Assembly (NCBI RefSeq): GCF_001429545.1
Contig: NZ_LMSP01000013.1
Span: 93,272-157,271, forward strand
Direction: 5' to 3'
Length of the DNA: 64,000 bases
From: Paenibacillus sp. Soil787
GTDB lineage: Bacteria; Bacillota; Bacilli; Paenibacillales; NBRC-103111
In this document: positions 37,861 through 45,840 of the stretch, one piece after another
Position numbering within the stretch: the stretch's first letter is position 1
Layout of the letters: each line of letters opens with the position of its first letter
Translations under genes and position numbers: made by a program
Notes under the pieces: generated by a model
The model's database searches: none
What the model was told of the DNA's origin: nothing
What the model saw: the letters and a program-made list of their open reading frames with translations, nothing else

Positions 37861-38361
37861 ATGAAAATGCACAAAGGAGAAATCCTATTCCGCCAAGGAG
37901 ACACGGGTCCACTGTACCAGCTCCAAACCGGCCTCTTAAAAATTGTTCGTGCTCATGAGGACGGAAATACGACACTTGTGAATATCATTGTGCCAGGCGA
38001 GACAATTCCCCATCATTCGCTCATTACTCCAAGCCCTTACTACGGTACTGCAATAGCGCTTGTCACTTGTGACATAGAAGTGCTTCCTGCTTCGCAGTGG
38101 TACGAGGAGTTGGAGCGCAGTCCGGAGCAGTTCCGTACGATTGCGCGGCAATTACAGGATAAACTGCGCATGATGCAGCAGCGAATCGACCAATTGACGG
38201 AAGTGACTCCCGCTGTCAAGCTGATGAAGCTCGAAAGCTGGTTCCAACATTATTTGGGAACGTCGAAGCTGACAGACCTGCTAACACAGGAGGAAATCGG
38301 TCAGTTCATTGGGCTTCGCCGGGAGACCGTGAATCGTCTACTGAGGGATAATCCCCATTAA
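37861..38361 (+). CDS. Short Crp/Fnr family transcriptional regulator
   Basis: 166 residues, about 50-60 shorter than typical family members. AAGGAG 8 nt before the ATG shows the start is correct. The cyclic-nucleotide-like beta-roll begins directly with KGEILFRQGD, missing the usual N-terminal helices; the long dimer helix (RTIARQLQDKLRMMQQRIDQ) and the C-terminal helix-turn-helix (LTQEEIGQFIGLRRETVNRL) are intact. No iron-sulfur cysteines are seen, so it is not a classical oxygen-sensing Fnr. A Crp/Fnr-type box lies upstream of hmp at 47124; a link is possible but unproven. Confidence 0.82.
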   Translation: MKMHKGEILFRQGDTGPLYQLQTGLLKIVRAHEDGNTTLVNIIVPGETIPHHSLITPSPYYGTAIALVTCDIEVLPASQWYEELERSPEQFRTIARQLQDKLRMMQQRIDQLTEVTPAVKLMKLESWFQHYLGTSKLTDLLTQEEIGQFIGLRRETVNRLLRDNPH

Positions 38362-38525
38362 CTCGAATGCAGGTCTTTTTGCTTCACTAACGAAAACTAT
38401 AGCCCAATAATCATCAGGTGAGACTCCTCAAAAAGAGATTTTGCAAATAATCCAACATAGATAAAGCTTTTTGAGTAATCCGAATAAATTATTGTGGGTC
38501 TATCCGATTACTGGGCTAATCTTAG

Positions 38526-38762
38526 AGCTTTCCATTTATAAATAAAACCTCACCAACGATTCCCTTATCTCTGGAAAAACAATTAGATAACATTGAAGTA
38601 ACGGAGAATAAGCTTCAAATCAATGTTTACAATACGCTTGTCAAACAGTTGGACGAAGCTTCAGATGCGTTGGTACAGATTGATGCACAAATAAAACTGG
38701 TCGAATTAATGAATAATATTGAAGATGAATTTACAAAGTTGAGTACGATTACCGAACATTAG
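38526..38762 (+). pseudogene. Coiled-coil gene remnant lacking a start
   Basis: A 78-codon open frame bounded by TAG 38523-38525 and TAG 38760-38762 encodes an acidic helical segment (SLEKQLDNIEVTENKLQINV onwards, then LVKQLDEASDALVQIDAQIK). It has no ATG and no ribosome site. It looks like the tail of a lost gene. Family not recognised. Confidence 0.45.
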
Positions 38763-38803
38763 TAAGAAAAAAGCTGCCAATAGAGAGACTAACTTGTATG
38801 GAT

Positions 38804-38832
38804 AGGAGCAGGCGCCGCGGCGACCTGCTCCT
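38804..38832 (+). terminator. Hairpin, possible terminator
   Basis: AGGAGCAGG / CCTGCTCCT with a GC-rich inner stem GCCGCGGC, followed by AATTTG. It lies downstream of the coiled-coil remnant. Confidence 0.55.
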
Positions 38833-39185
38833 AATTTGTGAATGAAATTTTGAAAGGGATTACAATCTGTAAAAGGCGGCACGCGTTGCTAGGGCTTATA
38901 TTCCATTGGGTGGAGAGCGGTTTTAAGCATTCTTCGGCTTACATGCAGGAGAAGCTGGTGAAATCATCAACTATCATCCGAGTGTTGCGAAGACCGCGAT
39001 CAAAGGCCTGACGAAGAGGTAACGAATATGACTGGTTGAAAAAGAGGCTGCTCAGCCGCGAGTAAACAGGCAGTTCGTCTGACGGAACACTCTTCACCAT
39101 GACACTACCTCAGCTGTAACCTGTTATTCATTTTCCGTTCATATTCGCTTCCTATACTTTAGTCATTACGAAGGAGGGAAGCACA
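38833..39185 (+). other. Gap with a second degraded reading frame
   Basis: Between about 38897 and 39022 a frame interrupted by one TAA reads YIPLGGERF, stop, AFFGLHAGEAGEIINYHPSV and ends at TAA 39020. It appears protein-like but broken, so this stretch probably holds decayed coding DNA. GAAGGAGGG at its end is the ribosome site of the next gene. Confidence 0.3.
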
Positions 39186-40313
39186 ATGTATCTAGCTATT
39201 CGAGAAATGAGGTTTGCTAAGGCACGGTATTCGTTAATCGCTACAATTATGGTGCTTGTTGCATTTCTTGTTCTGTTTGTCACCGGGCTTGCACAGGGGC
39301 TTGCGTATGACAATGCCGCTTCTGTTAAGAATATGGCTGCAACACATTTTGTCTTAGGACAGGACGCTAATCACCGTTTCACCCGATCCCAGGTCGATCA
39401 GAATCAGTTTGAAAAGGCTGGCTTACTAGTAGGGAAAGAGAATGCAGAGCCACTAGGTCTGAAAATGACAACGGTTGTTCCATCAGGAGATACTGGAAAG
39501 ATTGATGTTGCTTTGCTCGCCGTTAATCTCGGTAGCTGGCTGGCGCCAACAGTAACAGAAGGTTCACCCATCTCGGATCAGACAAAAGGACATGTTCTTG
39601 TTGATCAAAAGCTGTCTAACTCTGGAGTCAAAATTGGCTCAATCATTGTAGATCAAGCTTCGGGAACAAAATGGACTGTAAGCGGTTTTGTAAAAAACGA
39701 GTCATTCAGTCACGCTCCGGCTGTCTTTCTAAAAAAGCAGGACTGGCTTAATCTTCAAGCGCAGACACTTACACGTCAAGGAAATGAATCAGCAGCAGAC
39801 AGTAAAGTTTACAATGCAGTCGCCATTAAAGCCTCGAAAGAAAAAGTTAAGGAGCTTCAGTCCGCGCTGCCCAATACGGAAGTGATAACGAAGTCTGAAG
39901 CAGTATCTGGGATTCCTGGTTACAAAGAAGAGCAAGGCTCGCTTATGATGATGATTGTATTCTTATTTGTAATCTCTGCCTTTGTCCTGGCTGTATTCTT
40001 TTATGTCATCACGATTCAGAAAACCAGTCAATTTGGTATATTGAAAGCCATCGGTACACGTACGGCCTATCTAGCTAGAAGTGTCACGCTGCAGGTGTTG
40101 GTCTTATCGGTTGGCAGTTTGGTTCTTAGCGTCCTGTTGGTTCAATTGTTTGAGGCCGTATTGCCAAGTTCCATGCCATTTCAATTAGGCTTTTCCACCT
40201 TGGCGTTTACTTGCATGTCTTTTATAACAATGTCTTTGGCCGGTTCGCTATTTTCGGTGTGGAAAGTCGCCAAAATTGACGCTTTGGATGCGATTGGGAG
40301 GACAGCAGCATGA
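39186..40313 (+). CDS. FtsX-like ABC exporter permease (HrtB-like)
   Basis: 375 residues. The N-terminus MYLAIREMRFAKARYSLIAT then a membrane helix, a long extracellular domain (about 40-250) and three C-terminal membrane helices give the MacB/FtsX-like layout. The opening sequence resembles HrtB/DevC haemin-efflux permeases of Firmicutes. Its stop overlaps the ATPase start. AAGGAGGG precedes the ATG. No HssRS sensor pair is next to it, so the haem role is inference from sequence resemblance only. Confidence 0.8.
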   Translation: MYLAIREMRFAKARYSLIATIMVLVAFLVLFVTGLAQGLAYDNAASVKNMAATHFVLGQDANHRFTRSQVDQNQFEKAGLLVGKENAEPLGLKMTTVVPSGDTGKIDVALLAVNLGSWLAPTVTEGSPISDQTKGHVLVDQKLSNSGVKIGSIIVDQASGTKWTVSGFVKNESFSHAPAVFLKKQDWLNLQAQTLTRQGNESAADSKVYNAVAIKASKEKVKELQSALPNTEVITKSEAVSGIPGYKEEQGSLMMMIVFLFVISAFVLAVFFYVITIQKTSQFGILKAIGTRTAYLARSVTLQVLVLSVGSLVLSVLLVQLFEAVLPSSMPFQLGFSTLAFTCMSFITMSLAGSLFSVWKVAKIDALDAIGRTAA

Positions 40314-41038
40314 AAAACAGACTCGTATTACAGGAGATTACACGGACTTTTGAGGATGGCGGTACGGAAAGAACGATTTTGGATAAGCTAAACCTTGAGG
40401 TGGCCGAAGGTGAACTAGTCGCGGTAATGGGCCCTTCAGGCTCGGGCAAAAGTACATTTCTGTCCATAGCAGGAGCACTTCTTGAACCTACGAGTGGGCA
40501 TGTTCTACTCGATGGAGAATCCATTATCGGTAAAGACAAACAAGCACTATCTGATCTACGACTTCAAAAAATCGGATTTATTTTTCAAAGCGCCAACTTG
40601 ATTCCGTACTTGAAAGTTGAAGAACAACTGGTTTTGGTAACCAAGCTTGCAGGGATGGAAAAGGCGATGGCAACCAAACGAGCAAAAGAGTTACTCGATA
40701 AAATGGGATTATCTCATCGTCGAACCGCATATCCTGAGAAACTCTCAGGGGGGGAGCGTCAACGGGTAGCTATCGCAAGAGCCTTAATGAATGATCCAGC
40801 TGTCCTATTCGCAGATGAACCAACAGCAAGCTTAGATGCCTCACGAGGGCACGATATAGTGAGCATGATCGCGAAGCAAGTAAAGGATCAGCGAAAGAGC
40901 GCGGTTATGGTTACGCATGATGAACGAGTACTGCCGCTTTGTGATCGAGTGCTTTTTCTTGAGAATGGAAAACTAATCGAAAAACAAAAAAGAAGCGCAA
41001 AAATCGCTTCTTGGCAAGAGAATTTTGTAACTAAATGA
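40310..41038 (+). CDS. ABC exporter ATPase (HrtA-like)
   Basis: 242 residues with Walker A GPSGSGKST, Q loop IFQSANLIPY, signature LSGGERQRVAIARAL, Walker B VLFADEPTASLD and switch histidine VTHDERV. It is of the LolD/MacB-type family that pairs with FtsX-like permeases. The 4-nt overlap with the permease indicates a coupled pair. Substrate is not certain; haem or peptide efflux are the main options. Confidence 0.88.
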   Translation: MKNRLVLQEITRTFEDGGTERTILDKLNLEVAEGELVAVMGPSGSGKSTFLSIAGALLEPTSGHVLLDGESIIGKDKQALSDLRLQKIGFIFQSANLIPYLKVEEQLVLVTKLAGMEKAMATKRAKELLDKMGLSHRRTAYPEKLSGGERQRVAIARALMNDPAVLFADEPTASLDASRGHDIVSMIAKQVKDQRKSAVMVTHDERVLPLCDRVLFLENGKLIEKQKRSAKIASWQENFVTK

Positions 41039-41053
41039 TTAATTAGCGTACTT

Positions 41054-41087
41054 AACCAGCAGACCCTTGAGTTTGCTGGTTTATTTT
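41054..41087 (+). terminator. Terminator of the ABC exporter operon
   Basis: AACCAGCA / TGCTGGTT stem with an AGACCC..GAGTT loop and TATTTT after it, 15 nt past the stop. Confidence 0.85.
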
Positions 41088-41242
41088 CTTTTCATACGAT
41101 ATAGCTTTTGTTGACGGCCTATTGAACCGTATTGAAGGAATGTTTCTGGTGCTTATGGTCCACAGTAATTCGATTCCCGAACGGTCGGGTAGGTAACATC
41201 GAGCAGCAGCTGTACGAGCTAAGGTAGCCAGAATTTGCTGAG

Positions 41243-41417
41243 GGAACTACGATGCTCTAATTTGTCGAAAAACGCCGAAATCAAGGGGAAGAGGAACGAC
41301 GATACGTTATTTCGCAGTTTTTTGCCTTCGAATCGCTCCTTTGATCAATTAGCGCACTCACGTTCCTTTCAACTCGATTTCTAGCGCAGATTTCTCAATA
41401 TAAGTGATCGACGTTCC
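41243..41417. repeat. Four-box intergenic element, GGAACG class, copy 3
   Basis: Forward boxes at 41243 and 41293, inverted boxes at 41347-41366 and 41398-41417. 175 bp. Spacers are clearly related to copies 1 and 2. Outer pairing has decayed to 12/20. The remaining gap 41418-41711 shows no gene. Confidence 0.85.
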
Positions 41418-41711
41418 GTTACGATCCAGATAATTTATATGGGATGGTTAAGTAGACCAAATTTATCTTGGTATCTAATAGGCAGAATTAAATCTAGCCG
41501 AACTTTCATTACGGGGGAACGATAGTACAAGAAGGATATTTCCTAAAGATAAGTGTGGTTAAATAAAATTCTAAGGTGATGCGGAACTATATTTTTTCAT
41601 CAGACATCTGAATTGAATCGATTTCAGTATTCTGGATAAACTATCCTTGGTACCTTGATTTTGAAGTGGATCGATTATCTATTTATGAACGATGATATGG
41701 AGGCATAAAGC

Positions 41712-42026
41712 ATGTTAAATTTATCTGAGCTCGAGAATGTCCATGCAGATATTGAATCCGTTCATGAAGTCGTACAATGTTTAAAAGCAAGAATAGATGG
41801 CATATATATTGGAATTAACATTCTTAAAAATCGGGAGAGCAGTTACTTTTATGAGCTCAGTCATTATTATAGAGGCGCAGACAATGCCGGGCCTCTTGTT
41901 ACAATGGAGAACCGTTATAATACAGTAGAGGAAGCGGCAAAGGGAGCACTTCGAGCTGCAACGATGTGTTACCGAAGCACTGATGAAGGTGGGTCTTGGC
42001 TTAGAAATGATTCCTTTCTTCAATAA
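41712..42026 (+). CDS. Hypothetical protein
   Basis: 104 residues, soluble, with a GGAGGC ribosome site. The N-terminus looks helical (LSELENVHADIESVHEVVQC) and the rest is mixed. YRGADNAGPLVTMENRYNTV and WLRNDSFLQ are the most distinctive parts. No family recognised. It is a single gene followed by a terminator. Confidence 0.6.
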   Translation: MLNLSELENVHADIESVHEVVQCLKARIDGIYIGINILKNRESSYFYELSHYYRGADNAGPLVTMENRYNTVEEAAKGALRAATMCYRSTDEGGSWLRNDSFLQ

Positions 42027-42158
42027 GAGATCAACTCGATAATAGCGCTTTATATGCTCAAGGTTCATCGCTCATGCGGTCGAACAGATGAGATGATCCA
42101 GTAACTTAATATATGAATATTCTTGAGCACGCTTCGGTGACAAGAATATTATCCCATT

Positions 42159-42186
42159 AAAAGCCGCTTATATTACGGCTTTTTTA
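42159..42186 (+). terminator. Terminator after the 104-aa gene
   Basis: AAAAGCCG / CGGCTTTT stem with a TTATATTA loop and T6. It also faces the sigma-factor gene, which ends at 42242 on the other strand. Confidence 0.85.
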
Positions 42187-42241
42187 TTTTATGATATAAA
42201 GTTCATATTTAATGTTATTGTAACTGGTCTTCAAAGCTGAC

Positions 42242-43123
42242 CTATCCATCCTTCATTTCTGCTAAGTCGAGCTGGCGAACGCGCGCTTGATCGGCAATCA
42301 TTTCGATCTCGGTGATCTTGCCATCCACAATTTTGAGTTCGAGTACGAAAAGCATTTGACCGCGAGGAGCAACAATCACGCCTACAGATCCGTTCACGAG
42401 CATTGGCCGTGCACCCTGAGCGCGACCAGCGAAGCCCTTGGCCACAGCTTCCGCACCGTGAACAATTGGCCATGCTGCGACCGGAGGAAATGCAGGGTCT
42501 TGTCGGAGCACAACATCGGGATCTAATACCGCAAGAAGCTTCTCAAAATCTCCAGAACGCGACGCAGCTAGGAAAGCATCTACAAGCTCCCGTTTTCGCT
42601 TGAACTCCTCTGAATCCGCAGTCTCTTTCGCTCCCTGAACCCGACGGCGTGCACGGCTCGCAAGTTGTCTGGCTGCAACCTCGTTACGCCCTATGATCGG
42701 GGCGATCTCCGAGAAAGATAAGGCGAAAATATCGTGCAATACGAATGAGATGCGTTCGGCGGGATTCAAATTTCCAAGGACCATCAGCATCGCAAGACCA
42801 ACAGAGTCGGCCAACAATGTTTCGTGCTCAGGATTGCTTTCGTCCTGATGGCTATTAACTGGTTCAGGTACATTAGCCAGCGTAAGCTCCTCACGCCGCG
42901 ATTTACGAGTTCGCAGCATATCCAAACACACCCTAGAGACTATCGTTGTCAGCCATCCCCCCATATTCTTGACCTCTCTAGTATCGGTGCGGCTAAGACG
43001 AATCCATGACTCCTGTACAGCATCATCCGCTTCGCTTAAAGATCCGAGCATCCGGTAAGCCACCGTTTGCAGGTGATTTCGATGCGCCTCGAATTGTCCC
43101 ACAAGCCAATTATGATCGTTCAT
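42242..43123 (-). CDS. ECF sigma factor with SnoaL-like C-terminal domain (ECF41/SigJ-like)
   Basis: 293 residues. Sigma region 2 (VAYRMLGSLSEADDAVQESW at about 21-40) and region 4 (LSFSEIAPIIGRNEVAARQL near 135-154) are followed by a roughly 110-residue SnoaL-like domain that acts as a built-in regulator in the ECF41 group; there is no separate anti-sigma gene. The motif LTLANVPEPV in the linker matches the ECF41 pattern. It is divergent from a VOC-type gene and DoxX genes, the type of small redox genes usually linked to ECF41. Two identical ECF-like promoters lie between them. AAAGGA precedes the ATG. Confidence 0.9.
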   Translation of the reverse strand: MNDHNWLVGQFEAHRNHLQTVAYRMLGSLSEADDAVQESWIRLSRTDTREVKNMGGWLTTIVSRVCLDMLRTRKSRREELTLANVPEPVNSHQDESNPEHETLLADSVGLAMLMVLGNLNPAERISFVLHDIFALSFSEIAPIIGRNEVAARQLASRARRRVQGAKETADSEEFKRKRELVDAFLAASRSGDFEKLLAVLDPDVVLRQDPAFPPVAAWPIVHGAEAVAKGFAGRAQGARPMLVNGSVGVIVAPRGQMLFVLELKIVDGKITEIEMIADQARVRQLDLAEMKDG

Positions 43124-43157
43124 ACATCACATTCCTTTCTTCGGTTCCTTTTTCTTA

Positions 43158-43186
43158 TATGTCGTACGAAACTGGGCAAACGTGAC
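43158..43186 (-). promoter_or_regulatory. ECF-type promoter of the sigma gene
   Basis: Read on the minus strand: GTCACGTTT (43178-43186), 11-nt gap, TACGACATA (43158-43166). Matches the ECF41 pattern TGTCACA-N16-CGTC closely. An identical bipartite motif drives the opposite gene. Confidence 0.8.
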
Positions 43187-43242
43187 AACGGAGATGTACG
43201 AAATCTGCATTTTCTTATCCTAAAAAAATTTTCACCGTATCC

Positions 43243-43271
43243 GTCACGTTTCCTCGCTGACTTACGACATA
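43243..43271 (+). promoter_or_regulatory. ECF-type promoter of the VOC-protein gene
   Basis: GTCACGTTT (43243-43251), 11-nt gap, TACGACATA (43263-43271): same two 9-mers and same spacing as the sigma-gene promoter on the other strand. Confidence 0.8.
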
Positions 43272-43352
43272 GTAAGTGACAAGGGAAACCGGATCACAGG
43301 AAGAATAGCGAGGGGTCCCTGAAAGAACATTTAAACTGAGGAGATGATTATT

Positions 43353-43778
43353 GTGAGTATTTGTTTGATACCTTTTCTTGAAATGAACGGAAGTGCCCAG
43401 GAAGCAATAAATTTTTACGTGAAGGCACTGGATGCCAAGGTCGCCTATATGCTGCGATTCGGTGACATGCCGGAAGATCCCAAAGCTCCACTGCCTCCGG
43501 AAAAGAAGGACTGGGTTAATTACGCTATCTTGAAAATCGGCGATTCTGAACTACAGATTACAGATCATATCACAGGAAGCACCTACGAGAAGGGAACACA
43601 AATCACCATCGTTGTTCAAACCAACGATAAGGATAAAGCTACCAAATATTTTGAAGCATTGAAGGAAGATGGTCAAGTGAACGATCCGCTTCAAGCTAGT
43701 TTCTTCAGCCCCGCTTACGGCAATGTTACGGATAAATTCGGCATCACTTTCCGAATCCTTACAAAAGGCCGCCAGTAA
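43353..43778 (+). CDS. VOC family protein (PhnB/glyoxalase-like)
   Basis: 141 residues from GTG 43353; the ATG at 43344 abuts GAGGAG and is too close. A PhnB-type vicinal-oxygen-chelate fold is indicated by PFLEMNGSAQEAINFYVKAL, LRFGDMPED, LQITDHITGS and the closing FGITFRIL. Members are small metal-dependent isomerase/glyoxalase-like or antibiotic-binding proteins. It is transcribed away from the ECF sigma gene behind an ECF promoter and is the best candidate for its direct target. Confidence 0.85.
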   Translation: MSICLIPFLEMNGSAQEAINFYVKALDAKVAYMLRFGDMPEDPKAPLPPEKKDWVNYAILKIGDSELQITDHITGSTYEKGTQITIVVQTNDKDKATKYFEALKEDGQVNDPLQASFFSPAYGNVTDKFGITFRILTKGRQ

Positions 43779-43872
43779 TCAATTAGGTGAGAATGGGTGG
43801 GCAGGCCGAAAAGATGTTGGCAGAATGATAATACGAAATTTATGGTGCTTAAAATAAAGGGAGGAAGTCCTA

Positions 43873-44241
43873 ATGACTATATTTTCCATCGTTCTTCAAA
43901 GTTTGCTAGTCTTATACTATGCCTTTTCAGGAGGCGCCAAGATCGCAGGGGCCAAATACTGGGCTGATATTTTCAAGAATCTTGGACTACCGCAGTGGTT
44001 TCGTGTCGTCACAGGTATCGTTCAGTTAGTCGGAGCAGCAATACTCATCATCGGCTACTGGTATGTAGGGGCGGTGGCATGGGCTGGCATTTGGCTTGGA
44101 GTCACTATGTTATTGGCGTGTCTCGCGCATTTCAGGGTCAAAGATCCAATCAGTAAAACCGCAGCGGCCATCGTTTTTACTGTGTTAATCATCATTCTAA
44201 CCGTCATTAATGCAGATGGTCTGATGCTTCCTTTAACTTAA
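43873..44241 (+). CDS. DoxX-like membrane protein, paralogue 1
   Basis: 122 residues with four membrane segments and the DoxX-like motifs FSGGAKIAGAKYWADIFKNL, LPQWFRVVTGIVQLVGAA and LACLAHFRVKDP. The family is linked to membrane redox or quinol functions. GGGAGG precedes the ATG. It lies 94 nt after the VOC gene without an intervening terminator, so it may be in the sigma regulon. A close paralogue is encoded at 45332. Confidence 0.85.
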   Translation: MTIFSIVLQSLLVLYYAFSGGAKIAGAKYWADIFKNLGLPQWFRVVTGIVQLVGAAILIIGYWYVGAVAWAGIWLGVTMLLACLAHFRVKDPISKTAAAIVFTVLIIILTVINADGLMLPLT

Positions 44242-44280
44242 GAAAGCATTATCTCTATTTTCAATTATTTTCGACGACTG

Positions 44281-44337
44281 GTTTTGTTGGCCGATGGGCC
44301 AAAGTACGCCGCCGGCCACCCTGACACCCAACAAAAC
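44281..44337. repeat. Inverted repeat GTTTTGTTGG / CCAACAAAAC
   Basis: Ten-base perfect arms enclose 37 GC-rich nt with further internal pairing (GGCC, GCCGCCGGC). It lies between the DoxX stop and the terminator at 44352. Role unknown. Confidence 0.65.
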
Positions 44338-44351
44338 TGATTCATGATCAT

Positions 44352-44383
44352 AAAGCCTCGGCATTATCTCGCTGAGGCTTTTT
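44352..44383 (+). terminator. Terminator of the VOC-DoxX unit
   Basis: AAAGCCTC / GAGGCTTT stem followed by TTTT. Confidence 0.88.
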
Positions 44384-44473
44384 AACACATAGTCAAGGAG
44401 CCAAATGGCATAATATCAATAGTTTGACACACATAGCTGACTGACCGTTTTCATGCGTAGTTTAAAAATGTTG

Positions 44474-44525
44474 TTGACAAGACACCGAATGGTGTCATAT
44501 ACTCAAAGAGTCACCAAATAGTGTC
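44474..44525 (+). promoter_or_regulatory. ArsR promoter with two operators
   Basis: TTGACA (44474-44479), 18-nt spacer, TATACT (44498-44503). The perfect palindrome GACACC-N4-GGTGTC (44481-44496) fills the spacer, and a weaker copy GTCACC-N4-AGTGTC (44510-44525) lies just after the -10, 29 bp away. Confidence 0.85.
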
Positions 44526-44563
44526 CTATCAGAGGATCGACAAAGAACATAGGAGAGGGTGTT

Positions 44564-44893
44564 GTGAGCGAAAACAACCAGTTGCGAGATGTTTTTGACG
44601 CGATTGCAGATCCGACCAGGCGCCGACTAATTCGTCTGTTAGCAGAAGTAGAGGAGATACCGCTTCATGAATTAACGGCACAGTTTCCAATGGGCCGTAC
44701 AGCGGTATCCAAGCATTTGACAATCCTTAAAGAAGCCGGACTGGTACTTGACCGAAAAGTCGGCAGAGAAACGCGATTTAGACTAAACGCCTATCCACTC
44801 AGAGAAATTCAAGATTGGGTGGCTTTCTACGGAAAGTTCTGGAGTACGAATATGTTGCGCTTGAAGCAACTATTAGAGGAGGAAGAAGAATGA
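44564..44893 (+). CDS. ArsR family transcriptional regulator
   Basis: 109 residues from a GTG start. The winged helix is plain: DVFDAIADPTRRRLIRLLAE then LTAQFPMGRTAVSKHLTILK and GLVLDRKVGRETRFRL. No metal-binding cysteines are seen, so it belongs to the non-metal branch that typically pairs with SRPBCC/AHSA1 genes. Its stop overlaps the start of such a gene by 4 nt. Palindromes in its own promoter indicate autorepression. Confidence 0.92.
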   Translation: MSENNQLRDVFDAIADPTRRRLIRLLAEVEEIPLHELTAQFPMGRTAVSKHLTILKEAGLVLDRKVGRETRFRLNAYPLREIQDWVAFYGKFWSTNMLRLKQLLEEEEE

Positions 44894-45309
44894 GTTTAGC
44901 ATTATCCTTGGATTTTCAGTACACGACATCGATCGAGAAACTTTGGTCCGCCTTAACCGATTCAAGCAAGCTTGCCAAGTGGGTGGTCAACATCCACAAT
45001 GGTCAGGCGATGGATAATGATTTTGAGCCTGTCGTAGGACACCGGTTTCAGTTTCGCACTCAGCCGTCCGAATATTGGGATGGCATTATTGACGGAGAAG
45101 TGCTTATCGTGGACGCACCAAACCGGGTGTCCTATACTTGGGCCAGCGGAGGGGAGAAGCACACGGTCACCTGGACGCTGCAGGATTTAGGGGACGGAAA
45201 GGTTAACCTTCATCTCGAACAAACCGGATTCGCCAATGTTCAAGGTCTCGAAGGCGCTAGGTATGGCTGGGGTAAATGGTGCGGCGAGCTTGGAAAGGTA
45301 TTGGCCTAG
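44890..45309 (+). CDS. SRPBCC (AHSA1/START-like) domain protein
   Basis: 139 residues. Starts FQYTTSIEKLWSALTDSSKLAKW and ends LEQTGFANVQGLEGARYGWGKW, the usual limits of an AHSA1-like ligand-binding fold with a deep hydrophobic pocket. It is translationally coupled to the ArsR gene. Such pairs are common and thought to sense or bind a small lipophilic molecule; ligand unknown. Confidence 0.9.
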   Translation: MSLALSLDFQYTTSIEKLWSALTDSSKLAKWVVNIHNGQAMDNDFEPVVGHRFQFRTQPSEYWDGIIDGEVLIVDAPNRVSYTWASGGEKHTVTWTLQDLGDGKVNLHLEQTGFANVQGLEGARYGWGKWCGELGKVLA

Positions 45310-45331
45310 TTGTAAAAGGAGGATGAGCTTT

Positions 45332-45682
45332 ATGAGTATCATTTTTGTTATTTTGCAAAGTTTTCTGCTCGTCTCCATGGCCTTTGGCGGCGGAAGCAAG
45401 CTGGCAGGTGCGAAAAATTTTGTTGAAATGTTCGAGTCGATTAAACTGCCGCAATGGTTTCGAGTTGTTACTGGGCTTGTTCAACTAGCCGGGGCAGCCG
45501 GACTTGTTATCGGATACTGGAATCCGATAACTGCCGTATGGGCAGGCATTTGGATTGGCATTACGATGCTGGTGGCATGCCTTTCACATTTCAGAGTCAA
45601 GCATCCTGTTGGAAGTGCGATACCGGCCTTTGTGATTACTTTGATTGCAGCGACTCTGGTAGTCGTGCACCAGGTAGCATGA
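45332..45682 (+). CDS. DoxX-like membrane protein, paralogue 2
   Basis: 116 residues from ATG 45332 with AAAGGAGG upstream. Four membrane segments; shares FGGGSKLAGAKNFVEMFESI, LPQWFRVVTGLVQLAGAA and VACLSHFRVKHP with the paralogue at 43873, so the two arose by duplication. It is the third gene of the ArsR-SRPBCC unit, followed by a terminator. Confidence 0.87.
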   Translation: MSIIFVILQSFLLVSMAFGGGSKLAGAKNFVEMFESIKLPQWFRVVTGLVQLAGAAGLVIGYWNPITAVWAGIWIGITMLVACLSHFRVKHPVGSAIPAFVITLIAATLVVVHQVA

Positions 45683-45747
45683 AGAAGAGCGGGTCAATGA
45701 AACTCGAGTCGCCATAAGTATGCAAATCTATGATAGCAAAATGTAGG

Positions 45748-45775
45748 AGAGCCCCACTATGCAGGGCTCTTTTTT
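45748..45775 (+). terminator. Terminator of the ArsR-SRPBCC-DoxX operon
   Basis: AGAGCCC / GGGCTCT stem with a CACTATGCA loop and T6. Confidence 0.92.
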
Positions 45776-45840
45776 CATTTCCAAATAGGAATCGTCAACA
45801 TGGCGAGTACTATGCAAAACCATTCCAATCGGCTTTCCGT

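Noticed and set aside
38401..38517. AGCCCAATAATC / GATTACTGGGCT inverted repeat considered as another four-box element
   Set aside because: Inner boxes do not fall at the 50-52-nt pitch, so it was not counted.
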